Of a DNA stretch of 64,000 nucleotides, positions 51,120-58,416 are shown piece by piece (position 1 is the stretch's first letter; each line of letters begins with the position of its first letter). The DNA is taken from positions 3,496,151-3,560,150 of the forward strand of contig NZ_JAPNJW010000002.1 in assembly GCF_026626745.1 (NCBI RefSeq), read 5' to 3'. The notes under the pieces were generated by a model that ran no database searches, was not told the origin of the DNA, and worked only from the letters and a program-made list of their open reading frames with translations. The position numbers and the translations under genes are program-made. The stretch is from Nannocystis sp. RBIL2. Its GTDB lineage: Bacteria; Myxococcota_A; Polyangia; Nannocystales; Nannocystaceae.

Positions 51120-53057
51120 ATGGTCCCCTTCGATCGCCACCGTCTGACCAATCTCGCCTTCGGGCGCAAGCTGATGACCTCGGCCGCCCTGCTCCTGGGC
51201 CTCGGGCTGTTCTTCGGCGGCTGGATCGTCAGCGTCCAGCTGACGCGGTGGGAGACCACCACGGTCGCGCTGTTCCAGTGGGGCGAGCGGCTCGAGATCT
51301 TGCGCTCGCGCCGCGCCGACGTGTTCTGGGTGCTGTTCCTCGGCCACGCCGCCTCGCTGGCGCTGGTCACCACCGTCTCCGCCTTCCTGCTGCGGAAGGT
51401 CGCGCTGGCCCGCGGCGCCCGCAAGGCGCTGATCGGCGGCCTCGTCATCCTCGGCACCCTCGACCTCGTGTGCTGGCTGCTGCTGCCGATGTGGGGCAAC
51501 GCCTCGGTGCTGCTCGGCGGCGCCATCATCCTCGAGTCGATCCTGCTGCTGTACGTCGCCCTGCACCCGCTGCGGGACATGTGGATCTACCGCCGCTGGA
51601 ACGGCACGGGCGGCCCGCCGGTGCGCGTCGCCATCGTCGGCGGCGGCTTCGCCGGCCTCTACACCGCGCTGCACCTCGACCGCCGGCTCGGCTACCACAA
51701 GGACCTGAAGATCAGCGTCATCGATCGCCGCAACTACTTCCTGTTCCCGCCGCTCCTGCCGAGCGTCGCCGCCGGCTCGATCGAGACCCGCCAGGTCACC
51801 TACCCCTTCCGCCGGATCTTCGAGGCCGCCAACGTCAGCTTCAAGAAGGAGAGCGTCGAGGCCATCGACCTCGACAACAAGGTCATCCGCGCCCGCGTCG
51901 ACGTCGACGACAACCCGGTCACCGGCGAGCCCGAGACCATCTGGTGCGAGACGCACTACGACATCCTCGTCCTCTGCCCCGGCTCCGACACCAACACCTT
52001 CAACACGCCGGGGGTCAAGGAGTACGCCTTCTTCATGCGCGAGCTCGGCGACGCGATCGCCGTCCGCAACCACATCATCGACAACTTCGAGCGGGCCGCG
52101 CGTGAGACCGACGCCGACCGGCGGCGCGAGCAGCTGACCTTCGTCGTCGTCGGCGCCGGGCCGACCGGCGTCGAGCTGGCGGCCGAGACCCGCGACCTCA
52201 TCGACCACATCCTGATGAGCCGCTACCCCGAGATCGACCCCGCCGAGGTCAGCGTGGTCATGATCCAGTCCGGCGACCAGATCTTGCCCGGCTGGCACAA
52301 GGAGGTCGTCGGCAGCGCCGAGGGTCGCCTGCGCAAGCTGCGGGTCGACCTCCGGCTGGGCCGCCGCGTCGTCCACGTCACCCCGTTCGCGGTCACCCTC
52401 GACGAGGGCACCAAGATCGCCACCCGCACCTGTGTGTGGTGCGCCGGGGTCAAGCCTGCGCCGCTGCTGGCCGCGTGCAACCTGCCGCTGCACAAGTCCG
52501 GCCGCGTCGAGATCGGCGACGACCTGCGGGTCAAGGGCCGCGACGACGTGTTCGTCCTCGGCGACGCCGCCTTCCTGCTCCACGAGGGCAAGCCCTTGCC
52601 GCCGCTCGGCCAGGTCGCGTTCCAGCAGGGCCAGCACGCCGCGACCAACATCGACCTGCTGCTCCGCAAGCAGCCCACCAAGCCCTTCAAGTACTTCAAC
52701 TTCGGCGCGCTGGTCTCGGTCGGCGACAAGTTCGCGGCCGTCGACCTGTTCGGCGTGCGCATGTCGGGCTTCATCGCCTGGTGGGTGTGGCGCACGCTCT
52801 ACCTCGCCAAGCTGGTCGGCTTCGGCAACAAGGTCCGCGTCGTCATCGACTGGACCCTCGACCTCATCGTCGAGCGATCGATCTCCCAGATCGCCGCCGA
52901 CCGGCAGGACTTCTCCGGCAACAAGTTCGCCGACAACGCCCCACTCGCGGCGCGCCCGCGCCCGCAGGACGGCGTGCCTGACGGATTGTCAGCGCCTCCG
53001 CCCGCCCGCGTGCCAACCCAACAAGCGCCGGTCGCCCCGACCGCGCCGCCGGCCTGA
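51120..53057 (+). CDS. Type II NADH dehydrogenase-like flavoprotein with N-terminal membrane domain
   Basis: A 645-aa fusion-like protein. Residues 1-150 contain four hydrophobic helices (about 18-41, 68-91, 103-123, 127-148). After them a complete FAD/NAD(P) oxidoreductase follows: VRVAIVGGGFAGLYTALHL (FAD dinucleotide fold, GGGFAG 174-179), IDRRNYFLFPPLLPSVAAGSIE, TFVVVGAGPTGVELAAETRD (second GxGxxG) and VFVLGDAAFL, as in NDH-2 or sulfide:quinone reductase-like enzymes. It would pass electrons from NAD(P)H to quinone. Tail residues are Pro-rich. The membrane domain is unusual for NDH-2. Confidence 0.83.
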   Translation: MVPFDRHRLTNLAFGRKLMTSAALLLGLGLFFGGWIVSVQLTRWETTTVALFQWGERLEILRSRRADVFWVLFLGHAASLALVTTVSAFLLRKVALARGARKALIGGLVILGTLDLVCWLLLPMWGNASVLLGGAIILESILLLYVALHPLRDMWIYRRWNGTGGPPVRVAIVGGGFAGLYTALHLDRRLGYHKDLKISVIDRRNYFLFPPLLPSVAAGSIETRQVTYPFRRIFEAANVSFKKESVEAIDLDNKVIRARVDVDDNPVTGEPETIWCETHYDILVLCPGSDTNTFNTPGVKEYAFFMRELGDAIAVRNHIIDNFERAARETDADRRREQLTFVVVGAGPTGVELAAETRDLIDHILMSRYPEIDPAEVSVVMIQSGDQILPGWHKEVVGSAEGRLRKLRVDLRLGRRVVHVTPFAVTLDEGTKIATRTCVWCAGVKPAPLLAACNLPLHKSGRVEIGDDLRVKGRDDVFVLGDAAFLLHEGKPLPPLGQVAFQQGQHAATNIDLLLRKQPTKPFKYFNFGALVSVGDKFAAVDLFGVRMSGFIAWWVWRTLYLAKLVGFGNKVRVVIDWTLDLIVERSISQIAADRQDFSGNKFADNAPLAARPRPQDGVPDGLSAPPPARVPTQQAPVAPTAPPA

Positions 53058-53114
53058 ATTCGCCGTCCTCTGGCGCGAGGAGCCGCTGGCATCGCCCTTG
53101 CTCAAGGGCTCGGC

Positions 53115-53441
53115 ATGGTCCTCGCGCGCTCCGCCCTCGCCGTCACTCTGCTCTCCGGCTCGCTCGCCCACGCGGCCGCCCCCGCGGCCAAGCGGCCGGC
53201 CCCGACCGCCCCGGACGCGCGCGCCGACGCCGTCGTGGCCGCGCGGATCGTCGTCGAGTACCACGACGTCCGCGCCCTCGCGCGTGTCCTGAAGGACATC
53301 TTCGCCGTCCAGCCCGACCGCGGTGCGGTGCGCGCGATCCTCGACGACTCGCGCGACGCCACCCTCGTCGTGTTCGCCACCCCGGCGGGCCACGCCGACG
53401 TCCGCCGCGTCCTCGCCGACCTCGTCGCCGGCACTCCCTGA
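53115..53441 (+). CDS. Small exported protein with secretin-N-like domain
   Basis: A 108-aa protein: signal peptide MVLARSALAVTLLSGSLAHA, a short Ala/Pro stretch, then ARIVVEYHDVRALARVLKDIFAVQPDRGAVRAILDDSRDATLVVFATPAGHADVRRVLADL, the pattern of one secretin N-domain (the repeated KH-like fold of GspD/PilQ) without the pore-forming secretin region. The GspC-like gene follows 82 nt downstream on the same strand. Secretin N-domains bind GspC in type II secretion, so the pair may be a minimal or decayed secretion piece. Confidence 0.68.
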   Translation: MVLARSALAVTLLSGSLAHAAAPAAKRPAPTAPDARADAVVAARIVVEYHDVRALARVLKDIFAVQPDRGAVRAILDDSRDATLVVFATPAGHADVRRVLADLVAGTP

Positions 53442-53500
53442 GCCGCCGCCGGCTCGTCCACCCTCTCCGGCCGCCCCGGCGGCCCGCGCCTCGAAACTGA

Positions 53501-53528
53501 CCCGACCCAAAGGACATGTCCCCATGCG
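53501..53528. repeat. 14-nt palindrome pair before GspC-like gene
   Basis: CCCG at 53501 and CATG at 53515; the second unit contains the ATG at 53524. Confidence 0.5.
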
Positions 53529-54183
53529 CAGCTTCCTCCGCACCCTCGCCTTCCCGATCGCCTGCGCCTTCACCGGCGCCGCCGCGGCCCTCTTCGTCGT
53601 CTCGCTGAACCAGGCCCCGGCGCCCGCGTGCCCAGCAGCGCCGACGATCCACATCAAGCACGAGATGGCCCCGCTGGCCCCGCCGCCCCGGCCGACCGTC
53701 GCCCCGATCGCCATCATCCATCCGCCGGTCGCCGCGCCCGCCCGTGTCCCGGGCCCGCACCAGCCCCGGCTCGTGGTCCCTGAAGGCGCGGTGCGCTGCA
53801 CCGAGCCCGGCCGCTGCGTCGTCGACCTCGGCTTCTACCAGACCCTCCGCGACAACCCGTCGCTGCTGGTGAACGAGGCCCACATCCTGCCGTCGATGAG
53901 GAACGGCCAGCCGCGCGGCCTCAAGTTCTACGGGATCCGCCCGAGCAGCCTGCCCGGCCTGCTGGGGCTCAAGAACGGCGACCTGCTGACCCGCCTCAAC
54001 GGCGTCCCGATCGACGGCGAGGGCGGCCCGAGCATCGCCGAGGCGGTGGTCCGGCTCATCCAGGACCGCAACCATCCGATCATCCGCATGGGCATCGAGC
54101 GCAAGGGCCAGCCGATGGAGCTAGCGATCGACGTCGCGGCCCTGCAGGACGCCGCGCCCCGGCCCAGGCCGATGCCGAGCTGA
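53524..54183 (+). CDS. GspC/PulC-like protein with PDZ-like domain
   Basis: A 219-aa inner-membrane-anchored protein. One N-terminal transmembrane segment (FLRTLAFPIACAFTGAAAALFVV), a Pro-rich stalk, a small domain with LVVPEGAVRCTEPGRCVVDLGFYQTLRDNPSLLVNEAHILPSMRNG, and a PDZ-like module: RGLKFYGIRPSSLPGLLGLKNGDLLTRLNGVPI, the characteristic GspC wording. GspC links the inner-membrane platform to the secretin in type II secretion. No other gsp gene is in the window, so it is an orphan beside the secretin-N-like gene. Assignment is strong; role inferred. Confidence 0.82.
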   Translation: MRSFLRTLAFPIACAFTGAAAALFVVSLNQAPAPACPAAPTIHIKHEMAPLAPPPRPTVAPIAIIHPPVAAPARVPGPHQPRLVVPEGAVRCTEPGRCVVDLGFYQTLRDNPSLLVNEAHILPSMRNGQPRGLKFYGIRPSSLPGLLGLKNGDLLTRLNGVPIDGEGGPSIAEAVVRLIQDRNHPIIRMGIERKGQPMELAIDVAALQDAAPRPRPMPS

Positions 54184-54197
54184 CCCGCGCGATCGGA

Positions 54198-54267
54198 CAT
54201 GCTCTCAAGAACATGCTCTCCACGACAGGTGCGTAAGAGCATGTTCTGTAAAACATGTCCCGAACGC
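54198..54267. repeat. Five-unit 14-nt palindrome array between convergent genes
   Basis: CATG at 54198 and 54212, CAGG at 54226, CATG at 54240 and 54254, all 14 nt apart. AGAACATGCTCT (54208-54219) and AGAGCATGTTCT (54236-54247) form a perfect 12-bp stem. Confidence 0.94.
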
Positions 54268-54326
54268 TAGCCGATGCTCGCGCGCGGTCGGGCGCGCGAG
54301 CACGGTGCCAAGGACAGGGCCGGGCG

Positions 54327-55658
54327 CTAGCCAGTCCGCGTGCGTCGGCGCCGGCGCGCGAGCAGGCCGAGCGCGGCCAGCCCCCACGCCCCCGACGGCC
54401 CCGAGCCGCGGCAGCCGCAGCCCTCGTCCGCGGCGACGCCCGCCGTCCCGCTCGCGCTGCCGCCCGCGCTCGCGTCCGGCTCGCCCGCGCCCGAATCATC
54501 GCCGGACGACGAGCTCCAGCTCGACTCGCCGCTGTCCGACTCGCCGCCGCTCTCGCCGGTGGTCCACGTCCCGGTGGTGCTCGGCCCGGGCGGCGGCGGC
54601 AGCGGCGGCGGCTCGGGCGGCGGCAGCGGCGGGGCCGGGTTGACCGCCAGCACGCGGACCTCGAGCTGGTCGTCCGAAGGACCGCCGCCGAGCGGCTTGT
54701 CGGCGAACCACGTCGTCCCCTCCTGCACCAGCGAGAACGTCTGGAACACCTCGCCCGGGGCGGACGCGCACAGGCGGAACTCGAACCGGCCGACCGCCCC
54801 GGGCGCGACCTCGCCGGCGGTCGCGACCCGCGTCGGCGACAGCCACGTGTTCGGGTCGTGCAGCGGCGACGGCTGGTCGCGCGGAGTCGGGGCCAGGCGC
54901 GTGTCGCCGTTCCAGGTCGCGTCGCCGGTGTTGCGCAGATCGATCCACGCGTCGACGCACTCGCCGACGATCAGCAGCACCGGCGGCTGCGAGGCCAGCG
55001 GGAACGACTGCCCGGCGTACTCCGCCCGGTAGTCCGGCGTCCCGCACGGCCCGGTCGTCGCCGGCCCGCCGCCCCACCACTCCCAGTGCCAGTCCTCGCT
55101 CGGCACCGTCGCCTCGAACCCGAACTCGTCGCCGTGCGCCTCGAGCCACGAGAGCACGCCAGCCGCCGCGGTGTTGAGGTCGAGGGCGTGGCCGCTCTGG
55201 TGATTGCTGTAACCTGGCTTGGCGGCCAGGTTGCAATTGTTGCAATTGCAGTTGATGTAGCAGTTGTAGAGGTACTGCTGCTCCGCCATCGTGCGGAAGC
55301 CGCTGACGACCTTGATGCCGACGCCATCGGCGGCCGCGGCCTGCTGCATGGCGTAGTAGGCGTTGGCGGTCTCGACCTCGACCGGCTTGCCGTCGACGGT
55401 GACGACGGTGATCGTGAACGAGTTGCCCTGGACGTAGCCGACGTCCTCGTGCTCGTCGCAGTCGATCGCGTACGTCGGCATCAATGAGCCGTCGAAGTAG
55501 ACCGCGTCGTCCGGCTCCGGCTCGTGCGGCCCCGCGTGCAGCGGCTCCGAGGAGCCGGCCAGATCCACGGGCGCATCCTCGTGCGAGCCGGCCCACGCCG
55601 GTGTCGCGAACATGATCGAACCGAGCGCGACGCCGACCATCCGTGGTGCTTCGTGCAT
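54327..55658 (-). CDS. VanY-like D,D-carboxypeptidase with Ig-like domain and MYXO-CTERM tail
   Basis: Exported protein of 443 aa. Signal peptide (VGVALGSIMFATPAWA), then a VanY/M15-type peptidase core: VKVVSGFRTMAEQQYLYNCY, PGYSNHQSGHALDL and SEDWHWEWWGG carry the His/Asp/His zinc-binding pattern. A beta-sandwich segment resembling NBR1-type Ig (CVDAWIDLRNTGDATWNGDTRLA) follows, then a Pro/Gly/Ser linker, GCGC, a hydrophobic helix and an Arg tail. It probably trims peptidoglycan peptides at the cell surface. An insertion of Asn/Cys-rich residues (YNCYINCNCNNCN) in the peptidase core is odd. Confidence 0.84.
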   Translation of the reverse strand: MHEAPRMVGVALGSIMFATPAWAGSHEDAPVDLAGSSEPLHAGPHEPEPDDAVYFDGSLMPTYAIDCDEHEDVGYVQGNSFTITVVTVDGKPVEVETANAYYAMQQAAAADGVGIKVVSGFRTMAEQQYLYNCYINCNCNNCNLAAKPGYSNHQSGHALDLNTAAAGVLSWLEAHGDEFGFEATVPSEDWHWEWWGGGPATTGPCGTPDYRAEYAGQSFPLASQPPVLLIVGECVDAWIDLRNTGDATWNGDTRLAPTPRDQPSPLHDPNTWLSPTRVATAGEVAPGAVGRFEFRLCASAPGEVFQTFSLVQEGTTWFADKPLGGGPSDDQLEVRVLAVNPAPPLPPPEPPPLPPPPGPSTTGTWTTGESGGESDSGESSWSSSSGDDSGAGEPDASAGGSASGTAGVAADEGCGCRGSGPSGAWGLAALGLLARRRRRTRTG

Positions 55659-55995
55659 TTCCGCCCCCTCATACCGCTATTAGCCCCGGCCTCGCAGACG
55701 CGCAAGCCCTGCCTCTCGCGGCGCACCTCCTCGCTCGCGCCCCTGCCCGCGCTCGCGCCCTCTGCCTCCGCGCTCGCGCAAGCCTGCCTCCTCGCGCCTT
55801 CTGCCTCCGCGCTCGCCCCCTGTCCGCGCAAGCCCTGCCTCCTCGCGCATCCTGGCTTCACGCTAGCCCCCTGCCCGCGTCAGCCCTGCCTCCTCGCACC
55901 ATGCCTCCGCGCTCGTCCCTGCTTCCTCCTCGCGCACCTCCTCGCTCGCGCACCCGCCTTCTCGCTCGCGCACCGCGGGCGTAACGTCGGGGCCT
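55659..55995. repeat. Degenerate GC-rich minisatellite in intergenic gap
   Basis: About 300 bp made of imperfect repeats of blocks like CTCGCGC, CCTGCCTCCTCGCG and TGCCTCCGCGCTCGC (roughly 55690-55980). Read on the minus strand it would encode Ala/Ser/Gly/Glu/Arg runs of the same kind (GASAEAEGA) that are inserted in the methyltransferase and mrfB-like proteins. No gene; it carries the promoter of the next gene at its end. Confidence 0.65.
55982..55987 (+). promoter_or_regulatory. -10-like box TAACGT
   Basis: TAACGT, 8 nt before GTG 55996. Confidence 0.4.
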
Positions 55996-57297
55996 GTGAC
56001 CGACACACTCGACGTCGCCTTCGCCTCTCCGCCCTCGCCCGCGCTCGCGGACCGCCGCGTAAGCGTCCCCGCGGGGCCGGCGTTTCGCAGGCCGATGCCC
56101 GCCTCTCGCCCGGTGTCTCGCGTCCTCGGTTTCAGTCTCCTCCTGTGCGACCTCCTCGCCTGCGCTCCGACGATCCGGACACCGCTCAAGCAGGCCCTCC
56201 CCTCGGTCACCGGCGACAAAGCGGTCGCCGCCGGCCCGTGCCTCGGCGAGCCCGCGCGCGTCGATCTCGGCGGCCCGGCCGTCGGCGGCGCCCTGGCCGA
56301 CCTCGACGGCAACGGCGTCAAGGACGTCGCGCTCGCGGTCGCAGGTCCCGGCGGCGGCGCGGCGGTGTTCCTCCTCCACGACGGCCAGGGCGGCCTCAAG
56401 CAGTCGATGCGCGTGCCGATCCCGCAGACCCCCACTGCGATCGCGGCCGGCGATTTTAATAATGACGGCCTCGACGACCTGGCGATCGGGGCCGCCGATC
56501 CGCCGGCGTTGCACGTGCTGCTGGCCCGCGGCCGCGGCGAGTTCATCGCCGGCGCGACGCCGCTGCGCGCCGCCCCGGCGGCCCTTTGGGTGGCGAAGCT
56601 CGACGGCAACGACAGCATCGACCTGCTCGCGCTCGATCAGGGCGGCAAGGCGGTCCGCGCCCTGCTCGGCGACGGCCACGGCGAGTTTCTCCAAGGCAAG
56701 CGCAACGGCCTGCCGACCGCCGCGCAGCCGGCCGCGCTGACCCTCGTCGACGCCGACCGCGATCAGATCCTCGACCTGGCTGTCCTCGGGGACAGCCGAC
56801 GCGAGGCCGCGATCACTCTGGTCCGCGGCGACGGCCACGGCAATTTCAAAAAGACGATCCAGCGGCGGGTGGTCGGCAGCGGGACGCGAGCGCTGCTCGG
56901 CGCGCCGCTGGCCGGCGACGACGGCCACGACCTGCTCGCCCTGGTCGACTCCGCGGGCGGGGGCGCCGGCAGCCCGGTCGCTGCGGTGCTCATCAACAAC
57001 GGCCCGCGAGACTACTCTGCCGTCGGCTACTTCGTCCCCGGCCCGCTCGGCGACGCCACCCTCGCCGACCTCGACCTCGACGGGGACCTCGACCTCGTCG
57101 GCACCGCCGCCGACGGCAGCGCCGTCCACGTCGTCCCCGGCGACGGCCGCGGCGGCTTCGGCCAGGCCCAGTCCCGCCGCGCCGCAGGCCTCGGCGCCTC
57201 GGTCGTGGTGCTCGACGCCGCCCGCCCCACGGTCCTCAGCTTCGGCCCTGGCTCACAGCAGCTGCACGCGTTCCCCGTCACCCGCTGCGGCGGCTGA
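55996..57297 (+). CDS. FG-GAP/VCBS-repeat lipoprotein
   Basis: Exported repeat protein of up to 433 aa. Blades with Asp-rich FG-GAP loops include ALADLDGNGVKDVALAV, AAGDFNNDGLDDLAIGAADP, LVDADRDQILDLAVLGD and TLADLDLDGDLDLVGTAAD; these bind calcium in integrin-like propellers. The signal peptide with lipobox DLLAC begins about residue 34; ATG 56095 is the alternative start that would place it at the N-terminus, while the box before GTG 55996 favours the longer form. A perfect hairpin unit GGCTGTCC-TCGG-GGACAGCC lies inside (56778-56797). The 3' end is partially duplicated downstream. Confidence 0.75.
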   Translation: MTDTLDVAFASPPSPALADRRVSVPAGPAFRRPMPASRPVSRVLGFSLLLCDLLACAPTIRTPLKQALPSVTGDKAVAAGPCLGEPARVDLGGPAVGGALADLDGNGVKDVALAVAGPGGGAAVFLLHDGQGGLKQSMRVPIPQTPTAIAAGDFNNDGLDDLAIGAADPPALHVLLARGRGEFIAGATPLRAAPAALWVAKLDGNDSIDLLALDQGGKAVRALLGDGHGEFLQGKRNGLPTAAQPAALTLVDADRDQILDLAVLGDSRREAAITLVRGDGHGNFKKTIQRRVVGSGTRALLGAPLAGDDGHDLLALVDSAGGGAGSPVAAVLINNGPRDYSAVGYFVPGPLGDATLADLDLDGDLDLVGTAADGSAVHVVPGDGRGGFGQAQSRRAAGLGASVVVLDAARPTVLSFGPGSQQLHAFPVTRCGG

Positions 57298-57587
57298 CGC
57301 CGAGCGACCTGCGCTATCGGTCATGTCCAAACCGACATGCTCCGAGGAATGTCGGCCCCCGCTCGCAACGTGGCTCCCCCGTCACCTGCTGGCAGGGCCG
57401 GGTCGGCCAGCCTGCTCTCTCGGCCATGTTCGAACCGACATGCTCTGAAGTATCGGGCCGCGGCTCGCAGCAACGTTTCGCGTTCCCCGTCACCACCGGG
57501 CGGCTGAAGCCGAGCTGTCTGCTCTCTCAGAGCTGACCCAATCAACATTCTCCTTCAGACATGTTCTTTAGAGCATGTAAAGGTGCA
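57255..57587 (+). repeat. Tandem degenerate triplication of a gene 3' end plus palindrome array
   Basis: The end of the FG-GAP gene (around 57255-57350) is followed by two diverged copies near 57360-57455 and 57465-57590. The landmark GTCA falls at 57277, 57381 and 57489 (steps of 104 and 108 nt). Each copy carries an array: CATG at 57322/57336, 57425/57439 and 57546(CATT)/57560/57574. Confidence 0.7.
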
Positions 57588-57830
57588 TTCCACGCCGTCG
57601 CTCGCTCGACGGCCTGCAGCGGTCGGAAGGCGCGAGCAGGCGACCGGAGACCGCACAGTCGACCTCGCGGTGACCGCTCATGCAGCAGCCTCCAGGCGCG
57701 GCGGTTGCGGACGTCGCGGCTGTTCGCGCGCGAGGCGGCCGACGAGCCGCGCGCGACCTGTAGATCCCGCGGCGCAAATCCGATCGCGGCGAGCTCGTGC
57801 GACGCGCGACCTCGCGGCGATCAGCGCGGC

Positions 57831-58355
57831 TCACTGCGTCCAGCGCCCCGCACGCCGAGGTCCACAAGCCTCGCGGCGCCCCTGCGACGCGAGAGCCAGC
57901 CGCTCGGCCGGCAGCGGAGTCTTTGCGACGAGGTGGGACTCGCACGCCGGTGTCGACGTCGATCCGCTGCACACGCGCCTCTTCGCGGTGATCGATCGGC
58001 AGCCCTCGGCCCCGCGACTGCGAGGCAGCGCGAGCGCGGCGTCCTTCGGTCGATCTCGACCGTGGCTCAGATCGCCGACGGCGCACCGTCGGCTTCGCGC
58101 GTCGCCACCGATCGGCGACGTGCCCGGCGCGGGATCGATCCATTCGCTGCACTGCGCGGGCGCGCCGTCGCCGAGGCTCGTGTTCGTGCCTTCGCGGTCG
58201 ACCGCGCGCCCTGCAGTCGGGCTCGCTGTCGCAGCGTCCAACGTCGTGGACCGCGAGGGCGAACCCGCGAACACAACAAACATCGAGAGCACCACAACGC
58301 GGACGACGAGTGTGGCAGCGAAGGAGTCATATCGCGCCGCCACCGCCTGCAGCAC
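57831..58355 (-). CDS. Doubtful small exported protein
   Basis: A 174-aa frame with a plausible signal segment (SFAATLVVRVVVLSMFVVFAGS) and a hydrophilic remainder with four or five cysteines (APAQCSEWIDPAPG, RRCAVGD, RRVCSGSTSTPACES). The C-terminal third looks less protein-like. It would start at GTG 58355 or a nearby GTG. If real it is divergent from the IgGFc-like gene; it may be a decayed gene. Confidence 0.35.
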   Translation of the reverse strand: MLQAVAARYDSFAATLVVRVVVLSMFVVFAGSPSRSTTLDAATASPTAGRAVDREGTNTSLGDGAPAQCSEWIDPAPGTSPIGGDARSRRCAVGDLSHGRDRPKDAALALPRSRGAEGCRSITAKRRVCSGSTSTPACESHLVAKTPLPAERLALASQGRREACGPRRAGRWTQ

Positions 58356-58403
58356 CGGTTTTCGCGCATAGTTGCGTGATCACCACCAGATTCTCCGCGG
58401 CGA

Positions 58404-58409
58404 TACAGT
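58404..58409 (+). promoter_or_regulatory. -10-like box CGATACAGT of second IgGFc-like lipoprotein
   Basis: TACAGT, 7 nt before ATG 58417; same hexamer and spacing as its paralogue at 12721. Confidence 0.55.
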
Positions 58410-58416
58410 TTCTGCG

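Larger units (their letters stand above)
57588..58416. other. Gap containing one doubtful minus-strand ORF
   Basis: Apart from the doubtful ORF at 57831-58355 I see no gene. The plus-strand frames are Arg/Ala-rich shadows. The promoter of the second IgGFc-like lipoprotein ends the gap. Confidence 0.4.
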
